A stretch of 64,000 nt of DNA from NCBI RefSeq assembly GCF_014898815.1, contig NW_026515548.1:1284501-1348500 (forward strand). Direction: 5' to 3'. The position numbers and the translations under genes were made by a program. Origin of the DNA: Panonychus citri. Taxonomy: Eukaryota > Arthropoda > Arachnida > Trombidiformes > Tetranychidae. Every line of letters begins with the position of its first letter. Within the stretch, counting starts at the first letter, position 1. Positions 36,731 through 50,488 of the stretch are shown piece after piece. Under the pieces are notes generated by a model that saw nothing but the letters and a program-made list of their open reading frames with translations, was not told the origin of the DNA and ran no database searches.

Positions 36731-37496
36731 GTAAGTGTCGCACAAAATGTTCATTCATTAAATCAATAAACTCAATGTCAACTTGATTATAAATTAATGA
36801 TGAAATGATGATGTTTTTTACTTTTCGTTTAATTGCTTTAAAAATGATCATTTAAATTGATTAATCGTCGTAACTATTATCATATCTTTTCAACACCATA
36901 AACTTTTCTAAACCTGTTGTGTGTCAATCCAGTGAAAAGTTACTTATCTCTTATCCTAATTTCTCATCAGTATTTTGATTCCATTTGCAATCAAATGTAA
37001 TCATCTCGTTAAAACTTATTACCTGTTGACCCAAACATGTCTGATTTACGATCTCTCACCATTATTTCATTGATTCTAATTTCTTTTGCATTTATATTAA
37101 CAATAATTGTAATTATTATTTATTGTTATTATCATTTATTTGGATCTTCCGTTATTATTATTCATCTTTTTCTCCCAATCATTTAATAATTTTTTTCATC
37201 TTCTTTTCGCTTCTTCATCTTTTCATCATTTTCTTTCTTGTTCATCACTTAGGTAAAGAAAAACGCCTCAAGGCATTTTCTTATTCTCTTTTTTTCGTTC
37301 ATCATTGCATCTCTCTCTCTCATTCTATTTGACCTCTCCTCCCTCGCTTTGTCTTCCTTCTCAAATCATCTTCATCATTTTATCATCTCTCTCCTTCATC
37401 ATCATCATCATCCTCTGGTTTCTATTCTGTTACCATAAAATAGCTTTTAACTTTACCTTATTTCTTGCTTACTGTTTGCAAATAAATTCATTTGCA

Positions 37497-37640
37497 ATGA
37501 AAAACTTATTACGTTTATTTTTTTTTTGCACAATCGCTGCAAATGCTTATGCAATTTGCAGGTCAGTTCTTAGACCGGATGGGCTTGAACTTATTGGTTC
37601 CAATAAAATGAAATTGACCGACATGAAGCATAGAGTTTAG
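37497..37640 (+). CDS. Candidate small secreted peptide ORF, copy B
   Basis: Identical over all 144 bases to the frame at 35258-35401, while sequence on both sides differs by indels. Same signal-peptide shape and internal donor-like site. It may be conserved because it is functional, or because the duplication is recent. Confidence 0.3.
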   Translation: MKNLLRLFFFCTIAANAYAICRSVLRPDGLELIGSNKMKLTDMKHRV

Positions 37641-40471
37641 AATAACAAGAAAGATGAAGATGCGATGATGAAATTATTGAGTTTTAGCCCTCGCCTTGAA
37701 AAGAAATGAGCGAAATGAGCAAAGACATTACAATTCAAACTGTGAAAACTACCTAATATTTTCAATCTAAAATTGTTATTTTATTTTTCTCATGTTTTTT
37801 TCCTTCTTATTTTTCATCATTTTTTTGAATTATCTTCATCTTCTCATCTGCATTTCCGATTTATAAGATAATCATCCTTATCCTCATCAACATCTTAGCA
37901 TATTCATACTTTTTTTATCTTATCTTCTTCTACTTTCTTATTATTTGTAGAGGAAAAGCTGATAAATTCTTGCTTCTTTTTCATCCTCATCGTCTTTTTA
38001 ACATCTTTTCTCCTTTATTTCATCATAATCTTACACCTTAGAATCCACTACCACCTCCACCTCCTTCATCTCTCTCTCGGTCTCTATCGTTGATCCTCAT
38101 CCTTTTCTTCCCACTTTTGGGGGTCAGATTTTCTAGCAAGATATTTCAATCTTTACGTCAATTCTCATCATCATCCTTTCTCAGTATTATTATTATCATG
38201 AAATGATGATGATATTGTTATCATCATCAATAATAACAATAACATTTTCCCGGTAAAAAAAACTGAAAACTTACCATGAAAAAAAGCTCATTTTGTGTTT
38301 TTATTTTTTTACCTGGAAGAGAAAAAAAAATTACTAACTTTTTTCTTCTTCTCCAGAACTTGAAATTATTATTTAAACTAATATAACAACAATAATAATC
38401 ATATTAATAGCTACGGAATCTTAGTTAATCACCGTTATTGTAAATTTGCACCCAAACTTTCAATATTGAGGTTTGTTACATGTTGTAGTTATTTCCTATT
38501 GGAAAAGCTCATGAATGAACCTTAAAGGCCTTGTAGGTGTAAAGATATTGGTAACAATTTGTTTCTCTGGTAAAGATTTTGCTTCTTAAATGATAAAAAG
38601 CAATAATGATTATCATAATAGAGTGATAATAATGATTGTCATCATCAAATCGTTTCTATCATTAAAGATTACAAGAGAGAGAGAGTCAGAGTGAGAGTCT
38701 TTTCTTGAGGCAAATATTACCATGAAATCTGTTTTTACTCATCATGAGCAATTCAGTTTCAGTCTTTTAGTTACACTTTAAATGATTAACTAACAACAGA
38801 CACCAAAATTTCATTGCATCCTATTAAAACTTTGATCCGTTTATATATTTTTTTTTATCAACATGAAAAAAAAAGTTATCACAAAAGATGAGAGCACATA
38901 GATGATACCCGGCGGGTATTAGATAACCAGATAGCCGTTATGGGTTTTCAAATGCTCACCTTATTTTACCACCCAAATGATAATACCTTTTGAAAAAAAA
39001 CGACAACTTTAAGTTAACATCATCATCAACTGTTTGGGTGATAATGATGATCACTCTCTCACTCTTACACTAACCATTAAGATCTTGATATAATTCAATT
39101 GATGATATAAAACCCAATACATGTTCATATTATTTGTGATAAAAAGGTGACATTAAACTTATCCCTGCGGACAATTTAAATCACCTTTAGTTATTACAAA
39201 GATATTATCATGATATTAATACTATTATTTTCATAGTTAATATTAATAATTTCAACCTTTTACTCAATCAACAACATTTTCCATGTCTTGATGATAGAAA
39301 AAAACTTTTACCAATCGCCAATCATTATCGATACACACAATACGAAAGTTCATTGAAACTTTTAACTTTCGACGAAAGTTTATTTATCAATCGATTGCAA
39401 TTGTAATTTCTCTCATCTCCATATCGGTTAACTTTAATTGCAATTAGATTTTAAATGTTTAATTTGATAGTTTACTTCTTATATTCATCAATGTTTCAAT
39501 TCTCAATTTTTTGATTTGTAACTTTTCCCCCTGATTCAGATAATAATTTAGATTCATCATTAAGTGTTACTTGAAATGAGCAAACAATTTCATTGAGGTA
39601 ATTTAACCAATTTCACCTTAATGATCATTATCAGTTACAACATTAACTTTAATGATCTTTGATTACGTTGATTATTGTTTTCTTCTGATTGTCTTGTAAT
39701 GATTTTTCACTTTGATTATCATGAAATCTTTTCACTCAATTTATTGATTGTAATGATTAACTTTTTTTGTTTTCTTTTCACCAATATCACTTTGCCTTTT
39801 TTTTACCGTTGATGAATATCTCCTTTCAATAGTAAATTAATTGTTTAACTTTAATTGTTTGCAATGAAGTCAATCAAATAATGATTTTGTTTCATTAACC
39901 AACCTGATAGTTTGTATAATAATCAAGCTGATTCTGTATATTTATATTAACTACTATTCTTGTAACAATTAAGTTAATTTGATTCTTTTTCTCTCTCTCA
40001 TTCTAATTCTCTTTCTCAATTCGATTGATATTATTATCAAGCTAATTTCATGATTTCATGAATTTCTCCTTCTTCTTGATTAATCTTCGTGAATTAAATG
40101 GTAATTTTTAATTGCGTGTTAATCATTGTTTACATAAGATTTTTAATTTATTGAAATTTACAATCATTTTTAGGCTTAATTGTTATAATCATGGATATAA
40201 TCAAGGTCTTTGGGACAAGTTTATCATTATTGTAATTAACTGAATTTACCAATATTTATAAATAATATTAACACTTTGATGAAGTTTTTGGTTATTTGAG
40301 TTACCAATTTTATACCTAAAACCTCATGGGCATGATTTCTTGTCCCCATGAACAGAAAAATTTAAGAAGATGAAGATAAAGATGATGATGATAAAGCTAA
40401 TGAAGAAAAGAGGAAAGCCTTGAGAGTTAATCAGTCAAATGAATCAGATCTTAGTTACATAATACGTTGGA

Positions 40472-40493
40472 TTGTGTGTGTGTGTGTGTGTGT
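40472..40493. repeat. (GT)n microsatellite
   Basis: Short GT run, one of very few GT/CA repeats in a region dominated by GA/CT and TCA/TGA. Confidence 0.9.
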
Positions 40494-40665
40494 AGGGGAT
40501 CCACAAGTAAGAAAAGTGAATCTTAAGCGATGTATTAAAATACGAATGAGAGAGAAAGAGGATTTTCACTCCTTCGGGATTGAAAAAGAAAGGACGGAAG
40601 AAAAGGATGATAAAAAAATGATGATGAAGATTGTTTTAAGACGGAGAAGATGAAATTAGTGAGAT

Positions 40666-40668
<3 letters not shown>

Positions 40669-40746
<78 letters not shown>
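40669..40746. repeat. (GA)n microsatellite
   Basis: Uninterrupted GA run of about 78 bp, the longest in the window. Confidence 0.97.
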
Positions 40747-40748
<2 letters not shown>

Positions 40749-43700
40749 CAGAGAGTTAGAGGCAAATGTTTGTTTCATGTAGTATGTTGAGTCTATCCAA
40801 GGTTAACCAGTCTAATCATTTGCCTGAACAAGTTGAGATGATTAAGAATTAGTTGGAAAGAGTTAAGAAAATGATGAAAAGGGAAAGGGAAACAAATAGT
40901 TGTCTAACAGCTATTATATCATAATGTCAGAGTGAGAGTGAGAGAGTTAGAGAGAGAGAGAGAGTGCGAGTGGATTTACATCACTTTCCCCTAATTATTA
41001 TCATCTTCTTGTTGTTAATCATTGCCAGAATTGTGAACAGGTAGACTTGATATTGCTAATATGAATTGTGAAGAGATGATGAAGATAAAATAATATGCAA
41101 TTAGTTAAATAAAAGGGGAAAAGGGATTGAGAGAGTTAAATGTAATTTCTATTGCAAAAGGGGTTCATCTTAATACTAAAGATGCTGGGGGTGATTATCT
41201 TCATCATCATAATTACTATCATCTTAATGATCTCTCTCTCTCCCTACATTGAACTGATAGGAATGGGATGATTGCCGTAAGCAGATGAATGAAAAGTTAT
41301 CATGTTTGTTAACAGAGTAAATTAGAAAAGTTGAAATTGATGTTGGTGTAGTTGCATTAATATTATATTAACAATGATCATCATCATCATTCAGCAGATG
41401 AAATTTAAGACTTTATTTTTTTTTTATCCTGGTTAAGGTAATTTTCAATGATTCTTGATAACAACTAAGGTAGAAAGTTTGAATAATTAATTAATCTGAC
41501 AAATTTGAATTAGAAATTAACTTGATTAAAGAGCTTATTTTCCCAATCAGAATCCGAAACAGTGATAATAATCATCATGTGTGATTGATAATAATAAGGA
41601 AGATAAAATGATCTCGTTTGAGTTTTACTTTTCTTCCTCTATTATTTTTTTCCATGGTGTAATTTGCTGTTTCTCAGGAAGGTAAAATTATTCAATTTTC
41701 CTCTCACTCTCACTCTCACTCTCTCTCTCTCTCATTCTCTTCCCTTTATCATCATCATTGTGTCTTGAGTTAATTTAAAACGTATTGAACAAAAAAAGGT
41801 AAACAATGAGTCGTGTCGCCATCTATTGCCAATGTCTCCCTAGACGATTAATCATCCTAATCATCAACACAATTTTAAATCCATTATTTCCTGGTTTTCC
41901 CCTTTTTTTCTGGTCATACCTTTTTTCCCCTATCCCTCTTGAGATGATAATCTTGTTTGAATATTTTTTTCACATTATCTTTATCCTTGATCTTCTTTAT
42001 CATCATCATCATCTTCTTCTCCTCCTTGTTCATTGTTTTCATCTCAGTAAACATAGACTCAAATTACCTGAACATTTAATCCTTTTTTTTGTATATTTCC
42101 TTTTCATCCTCATCTCTTTTTAATATCATCATCTTAACAAATAGCCCAAAATATAATATATATAAATCTTTGTATCTTCATCCCTAGTAAATTTTTGAAA
42201 CAAACATTCAACCTCACTCTCGCTCACTCACTTTATCATCCTCCTCATAAAATTGTGCCTTTGCAATAGCTTTCGTAATTGCAATGATGATAAAAACAAA
42301 CAGAAATTAATATATCTATGTATTTATTTAAAAATCTTTCACTTGAAATCTTGAAGCAAAGAGTAAGAGTCTATTCATATTTAATTATCATCCATCTTCA
42401 TGATCATACACCGGCAATTCAGTCATTTTGAAATATTGCTCTTCCCCCTTTCTTATATTTCTCTCTCTCTCTCTCACTCCATCATCATGAAGATTCAGTT
42501 GACTCTTAATCATCGTGAATCTTAATTTGATTTACTTGTTTAGACTTGTCAAGTTTTCACATGGAAATTGGAAAAATAAATAATATTAAATAGAGAATTA
42601 AAAAGAAAAAATAAATCGAGTGCAAATCAGCTGACCTTCGAGCTTTTTTTTTCTTCTCATCGAATTAAAATGTTCTGTTTATCCCTTCGAATCTTAATCA
42701 TTCATTCATCGATTAGATATTATCATGTTGTCATACTGGTTTATCTAATTCTTTCTCTCTACTTTTTTTATTATCATTACAATGATGATTATCATTATTT
42801 TCAATTTCTGCTGATACCTTTGAATATGTTGATGTCGATTGAACAAAAACAAGCATAATAACCGCCGTAGGGAATTAAATTTTTATAAAAACATAGGAAA
42901 AAAAGGGAAGATGAATAAGATGAAAAAGAAAGAGAGAGATGAAGAAAGAGTGAGTAGATGAGAATCCCCTTTTTTTTCATCATCGTCATCTCATCTTGAT
43001 CATCTTACGTTTTCTCACTCACTAATCATCAACTCGATTCAAGGTTATATCTTATTTAATATCATGAAAAATAATAATGATAAATTCAAGTTGCATTTAA
43101 TTTCAATCAGATTTTTACAGGTAATCATGAAAACCCTTTTATTTTTCATTTCCAATTGTAATGCATTAATAGGAAAAGAGAATGAAAAATTTAAACCAGA
43201 TTATCATTTAATCCGGGAGTTTTTTCATCTACGATTAATTCACTATCATCCATCATGATTTTACATGAAGTGTATCTTAATTAACTTACAAAATATTCAT
43301 CAGACAAAGATACTCTCTCTCTCTCTCTCTCTTCAGTGTACTTTTTTTCATGTTATTCATACTCTTGCATCATTAATAAGTGTGAATAATATTAATCATT
43401 GAATTTCATTATGCTTTTTTCATGATTATCATGATTCTTAATAACATTGACAATTGTGATTTTCGGGTTAGTCTTGATTGTTTTTAATTGTTGAGATGAT
43501 TTTCTCTCTCTCATTTAATTGAAGTTTTTCATATCTTGATGATTGAGTTAAGAAAAAAAAACAACTTATGTCATCATCTATTGTCACCATGATAATGATG
43601 ATGATGATTTTGAAAACAGTGTGTACATTTTTTATCCTCATCATTATTAACACAAAGATCCTAAGCTCATTGAATATTGGATTAGACTAAGATTGTCGAT

Positions 43701-45276
43701 AACATTTTATTGGATCATTATTGAATAATAATGATGATGATGATGCTACTGAGTCAGCTAGTGTGTCTACCTGAGTATATTGATATTGTTGATTGTAACT
43801 TTTAAAAGATTGTCTTATTTATATACTTTCTAGTATCATGATTATCATTAGAAGTAAAAAAGGAAGCAGCAAAAAAAAAGATGATAAAGAGGAAGAAGAA
43901 GATGATGAAGATGTAAAATAAAAGGGAGAAAAGAGATGTTAGAATTTGCAATTTGTCGTAACTAAGCAAAGTCAAGCAATCATGATGATAATGATGATGA
44001 TTGTTCATGAAGATAAGTTAAAATAGTTAGAGAGATGATATTGTTGATTCGATAAATAAGAAAATAGCTTTTTGAAACTCTTACTCTTAGTTCACCTTAA
44101 GGTTTTGTTACAGGTAAATGTTGATTGTTATTCATACAAAATGTTGAACTCAAAGGATGAATACACTTCTCTATATAAATATACATATTTATATGAAGAT
44201 GATGAGAGAAAGAAGATGATATTTGTCTCTCTCTCTCTCTCTCTCTCTTCGTCTCCTTCCTTTTCATTTCTTACGAATGAACATTCATTTACTTTTAGAC
44301 TTTTTAAAAGGAATGTTTTTACTTTCTCTCTTCTCTCTCTCATCCTTTCTCAATCTTTCTCATTAGTTTTCAGGGAGTGAATTCTGAATAATAATTCCAA
44401 ACCCTATATATTCATGATAATAGTGATAATAATGATGTTGATGATAATAACTGCGATGATGGTAAAAATGAAATAATGACAATGATGAAATAATGAAAAG
44501 AATCAAATTGAATCGTTAATCCAATCTTATTATATGACAACTATTATTTATAACAAAGAGAAAGTAACTTACCTTTTATTGACTTTATTTGAACATTTTA
44601 ATTGTTCACTATTGGTTTTCAATATAATTAGAATAACAATTTATATTAATCTTAATCTGAATAATTAGTTAATTGTTGTTACCAATGTTAATTTTATATA
44701 TATATTTATTTATTATTAGTTTGATGAAATATTCTCATTTCCATAATCAATAACAATTTTGATGAGGTTTTCATATGCATTTCAATTTAAATGAACGATT
44801 ATCATTATTACAAATAATTATCATGAAGATAATGATTATCCAAATACAGTTAATAGTTTATTAAGAATTGTAAAAAGGTCCATCAATCCACTTTTTCCAG
44901 GGAAAAGTTTCTTGTGATTCAGTAGAAAATGAATTTATTCAAATAACCTTTATGGTAATTTGGAAGATAGATTTTATCACCTTTATCATTTCATCATCAT
45001 CTCCATCAACTCATTATCAACAGTTTCAACAGAATTACAGAATTTTTTGAATAATAATCATGATAATAATACATATATAAATCTGTATAATATTATCTCA
45101 AGTATTATCTCAACTGTTGATATTTTTTCATGGCTCCCACTTTCACCACCTTCTCTCTCCTCTCTCACTATTTTTTATCCTCATCATCATCATATGTTTA
45201 TTCAGTAAAGTCTCAACCTTGATCAGTAGATGCAAATGAATATACACAGACTCAGCTGAACGATCTGAATCTGAAT

Positions 45277-46295
45277 AGTTGGAAGAATCAACATTAAATG
45301 AACTTTTTCCTTTTCCTCATCATCAATATTGATACAAAGTAAAATTCATCTAGAAAAAAAAGTGCACCTTAAGAAAGACAAGAAGAGTGAAAAGTGTTAG
45401 AGAAAAGAGTGAGACAAATATCAAGATATCTCTTTGTAATTTAGTATTAGAAGGGAGAATAGGATGAGAAAGAAAAGTTCTAAAAGAGAAAAGTTTTTCT
45501 GAGAGAATAAAAAAAAAAGAGATTCATTCGATTATGCATATGCATGGAAAGAACTTGGAAAGAAAAGAAGATGGCGATGATGATGATGAGAGTATAAGGA
45601 AGATAATAATGATGAAGATGATGAAGAAATACAAAAAAATGATGATGACTGAAAATGAAAATATAAATGAAAATGAAATGAATGTGTAGCCAAAGAGATG
45701 ATAAATTCTAAAAAAAGGAGGAAGATGATGAAGAAGTAATAACAAAAAAACTATACATACATTGTTAGAGTTATATACTAATAAAAAGTTGGAAGAATCA
45801 ACATTAAATGAACTTTTTCCTTTTCCTCATCATCAATATTGATACAAAGTAAAATTCATCTAGAAAAAAAAGTGCACCTTAAGAAAGACAAGAAGAGTGA
45901 AAAGTGTTAGAGAAAAGAGTGAGACAAATATCAAGATATCTCTTTGTAATTTAGTATTAGAAGGGAGAATAGGATGAGAAAGAAAAGTTCTAAAAGAGAA
46001 AAGTTTTTCTGAGAGAATAAAAAAAAAAGAGATTCATTCGATTATGCATATGCATGGAAAGAACTTGGAAAGAAAAGAAGATGGCGATGATGATGATGAG
46101 AGTATAAGGAAGATAATAATGATGAAGATGATGAAGAAATACAAAAAAATGATGATGACTGAAAATGAAAATATAAATGAAAATGAAATGAATGTGTAGC
46201 CAAAGAGATGATAACTAAAAAAAGGAGGAAGATGATGAAGAAGTAATAACAAAAAAACTATACATACATTGTTAGAGTTATATACTAATAAAAAG
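45277..46295. repeat. 510-bp tandem duplication
   Basis: Copy A (45277-45786) and copy B (45787-46295) are head to tail. The clear difference is a few bases missing in B near GATGATAACTAAAAAA (A has GATGATAAATTCTAAAAAA). Two minus-strand frames here are copies of one another and not credible genes. Confidence 0.92.
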
Positions 46296-49200
46296 AGCAT
46301 CCTCATCATCTCTCCCCCAATTTTATCATCTTATTTCTGTCTCATCATATTTTTCATGCCTTAGTTGCTTTTATAACTTTAACTTTTCAAGGAGCAGGTT
46401 AAAGTGTATACACTTATTATCATTATTATTATTACTCTCAGTCCATACCTGATTAATCTCACTAGAAACAAACCTTTTTCTTTAAAATGTCATCCTCATC
46501 TTCCTCATCATCATCATCATCAGGTAGAAGAAGAGAAAAAGAATTCTCTTATCATCTGATTATTATGGAATATCTTTAGACACCTTGGAACAAGAGAAAA
46601 ATATAATTCTTATATTTACTATTCTCTATGAACTTTTATCTACTTACTCTCTTTTTTTTACATTTTACTTCATCTTTTCTTTATCTTTCTCATCATCATC
46701 ATCATCTCTATCTCTCTCTCCATCAATCAATTAGCATAGAATACCTTTTACTCTCCCTGTCTTCTTATGAACATATAATAATAACAATCATCTTCATTTC
46801 ATCTTCCATGCTGAATTCTTACCTCCTCCTCCTCCTCCCACTCCTACGAATGCCTCCTTTATATTATTTCATTTCAATTCATTTTTTTTTCTTCACTTAC
46901 TCCTTCATACTTTTCTCTCCTTGTTATCTTCATCTTCATCATCTTCATCATCATTACTTTTACATCTTCTCGTCTCTATCATCCTCTTTTTGTATTTACT
47001 CTTCATTTACTATTTTTTTTCCTTCTTATCAACTATTGTCTTGTTTACCTGTAATAATAATGATGATGAAGATAATAATAATAATAGAAATGAATGATAA
47101 TAATAATAGTAACATGTTAGTAGAAAAGTTTTTTCCAAAAATTAATTTCTCTACCTGTTGTAACATCATGGATACGGTAAAGGTGTAAAAATGAACTGAA
47201 TGATCAACAAACTGAATGAAGTTTTGTTGTTGATGAAAAGTTTTTCTCCCTTCATTGTATTTATGTGAGTTACTTGTTGAATGCTCTCAACTTTATCATC
47301 TCATAGCAAGCGAAACTAAATACCTTGTTTATCCTCCCTATCTCCCTATTTCTCTTTCTCTCTCACTCTTTCATCTGACTCCCTTGGGCTATCCTATACA
47401 CTGAATACCCCTTATTATCATGATGATGGTGGTGATGGTGATCAATATTCTGAAAACAATATTTCAAGTTGTTTGATTCAATTGATTGAAATCTTTTATC
47501 TGGACATAACAAAGATGTAACTTGTTTGAATTGAAAAATGAACTTTTACCCTCATTAAGCCTTCACTCATCTTCTCCCTCCCTCCCTTCCTTCTCTCTCT
47601 ATCTTTCTCTCTCAATCATATACTGTTACTTAAGATGAGCATCCTCCCACTACCTCATCCTCATCATCGCCTCTTTTTTCATTTATCTTTCTATTCATTT
47701 ATGTTTTGCTTTTTGTAAAGTAAAATATTTTTCTACAAGAGAGAGAAGGGAGAGAGTGAGAGAGAACAAGGTGGCAAATGCATTGTCTCTTCATTATCAT
47801 TATCATTCTCCTCCTCATCATCTATGGCTTTACCCTTTCTTCCTATTAAATATTTTCTCTTCCCTTTTTACTTATTCTTCTTCATCATTTCTCCTTCTTC
47901 TTTTTTATCTCTTTCTTTTTCGCTTTCTGCTTTCTTTTCCTTGACAATCCTCTTATTATTTTCCTTCATTTCATGATGCTGATGAAGAAGAAGATGATGA
48001 TGATGATGATGTACCTTTCTTCTTATTTTCATTATATTATTTCATCTTATTCCAATTTATCAAAAGCTCCTCCTTTACTCTTCATCTTTTCCCCCCTTTT
48101 TTTCATTTCTTTTTTCCCACCCTCTCCTCTTCCTCCTTCTTTTACCTCATCATCTTTATTTTTTCTTCATCTTTGTCGTCATCTTCATCTTCATCCTCTC
48201 CTCTCTCCCTCTTGATCTCATCATCTTTCTCAAGATTCATATTCAATCCACTCCCCCACCTCGTACACCTCATTTAAACTCATAACTCCCTAATCACCTC
48301 CCCTCTATTTTAACACTATAAACATAATATATACCTTTTATTTTTAACTCTCTCATCTTCATTCTTATCCCTTATTTCATCATCTTCATCTTCATCTTCT
48401 TCGATTCTTTATTCCTCCTCCTTCTCTTAGTTTTTCCGTCTCTCTTGTGTCTCTCTCTCTCTCTCTCTCTCTACACCATCCCACCCTCTTCATCCTCCTT
48501 CTTATCCACGAGTTTTACTTTAATTTGAATAGAAATGCTTTCTTTATCTTTTCATTTAATTATCTAATATGATCTTGTCAGTTTTTTATCATCCTCATCT
48601 TCATCCTTGATATCAAACCATCAAGTCTAAAGATGCTTTTGGATTTGCATTTCCATTGATCTCCCTCAGGCTTCATGGTTTTAATCAAACTTCCTTGTCT
48701 TTCATTGCTTTATCTCTCTCTCTCTCTTATCCCTTTTTACCTCATCCTCCTCCCTTCATCTTCAACCCTCTCAAATCTCCGTCATCATTATCTTCCTCAT
48801 CATCTCAATAATATCATCTTCATCATGAGATTTACACAAAGAGAAAGTTGATTTTTGTCAAAAAAATTACATCTTCCTCTTATTCACCATCACTTGAAAT
48901 GTATCATAAATTAGTCATTTAAAACATTGATTGAAAACAACGAAATTAATCAATGGATTAAATCATTTCCTCTTAGCAACAGAGATTCAATTGTCCAGAG
49001 CATTTTAAACTTTCAATAATTAATAGATACAATCAGTGATAATCTTAATTTCTACTCTTAATCTGGATCAACCTGACTCTCTAAAGTCCTACAAGATTGA
49101 TACTTGATATCACTAATCAATTGCATAAATCACCAATCAATCATTTGCAATTGTTGACATTTTTTTTCCAATCGTTAGTTACAGTATCCATATTCATCAA

Positions 49201-50163
49201 TTGATTTTCAATTCAATCAATTTCACCAATCTCTTGATTACTATCCATTGAACATGGTTGACGATTAAACTTATATCATCAATAATATTATAAGTTAACA
49301 TTTCCACTTGAGCCACTAGATGATTAACTGATTAACATTGCGAATCAAAATTTCATCCAGATTAACCAAAAATCTACCATATGAGTTAATTACCATTGGA
49401 ACAACAATTATAATAGTTAATTGCAGGGCAACAGAAATTCAATATTAACTGATTGAGAAACAAATCTCATTCATTTTTATATTGACTCAATATAATCAGT
49501 TAACTGAAAGATTAGATAATCATTATAACGGTGATTATAACAATTTATCAATCAAAGTCTCACAATTATTGATTAAATTTTTTGTTACCGATTATTGATT
49601 TGTAATCACAAATAATTACAATAGTAATAGATGTAAATTAAATCTCTGGATAATATTGGGATAACTCAATTTTAGTATCAAAGCTTATCATCAATCTAAA
49701 CGTGCTAAAGATTATCTTATATTATTATTATTGTGAGATATTTTTCCACCTCCTACTCATCATGATGATCATCTTTCCAACCATTTACCCTCAGGCATCA
49801 ACAGTTATATTACAGTAGCAAAAGAATGAGTAAAAAAAATATGAAATATCAATAATTCTTCAACTCCTCAGGTTACCATTTACCCATAAGCTTTTGGAAT
49901 ACTTTTTATTATATTTATACAGTTTTCTCTATGTATCCATTTCTTTATCTCTTCATCTCCTCATCTTTATCTTCATCTTTGCTCTCTCCCTATTTTTCTT
50001 TCTCTTGATCCTCTTTCTCACTAATCCATTTCGATATTTCTTTTCGATTATTCTCTTGACAATATAATCAATATTTAGTCTAATCCGTAATACTTGGATT
50101 CTAACAGAGGATTATCTATCACCTTATTTTCCTTATTTCACCTTTCATCTTTCATCTTCATCT

Positions 50164-50168
<5 letters not shown>

Positions 50169-50218
<50 letters not shown>
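50169..50218. repeat. (CT)n microsatellite
   Basis: CT run of about 48 bp. A (GA)n run of similar length lies about 220 bp downstream, so the two are in inverted orientation. Confidence 0.95.
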
Positions 50219-50220
<2 letters not shown>

Positions 50221-50431
50221 CCTTTCGCCATGTTTATATATCTATCTATCTGCTGTCATTGTGTCACCATGATACATCAACCTCCCCGCAGACTTAAGCT
50301 TTAATTGGGGATTTGATTTTGTCAACATTGCTTCAAGTAAGAAGAAGAAATGAAGATAAAAAAAAAAAAATCTACTAGAGAAAAAGAAATAAGATGGAGA
50401 AAGAGGATGAAGAGGGAGAAAGACAGTGAGT

Positions 50432-50435
<4 letters not shown>

Positions 50436-50485
<50 letters not shown>
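50436..50485. repeat. (GA)n microsatellite
   Basis: GA run of about 50 bp, complementary to the (CT)n at 50169-50218; the pair could form a hairpin in RNA. Confidence 0.95.

Positions 50486-50488
<3 letters not shown>

Larger units (their letters stand above)
34813..38182. repeat. 1.13-kb direct duplication flanking exon 2 of the SATB/dve-type gene
   Basis: Copy A is 34813-35943 and copy B 37061-38182, same orientation, about 2.2 kb apart, with exon 2 (36604-36730) between them. Identity is very high, interrupted by small indels in pyrimidine-rich tracts. Both copies carry an identical 47-codon ORF. Confidence 0.9.

Noticed and set aside
41806..42123. 105-codon frame starting MSRVAIYCQC
   Set aside because: The start looks non-repetitive but it soon becomes pyrimidine-tract translation, with no homolog recognised and no splice signals.
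45524..46309. Two similar minus-strand frames of 73 and 91 codons
   Set aside because: They are the same low-complexity sequence seen twice because of the 510-bp tandem duplication.
46628..47188. 186-codon plus-strand frame
   Set aside because: Ser/His/Leu/Phe-rich translation of TCATC and CT repeats; no domain, no splice structure.
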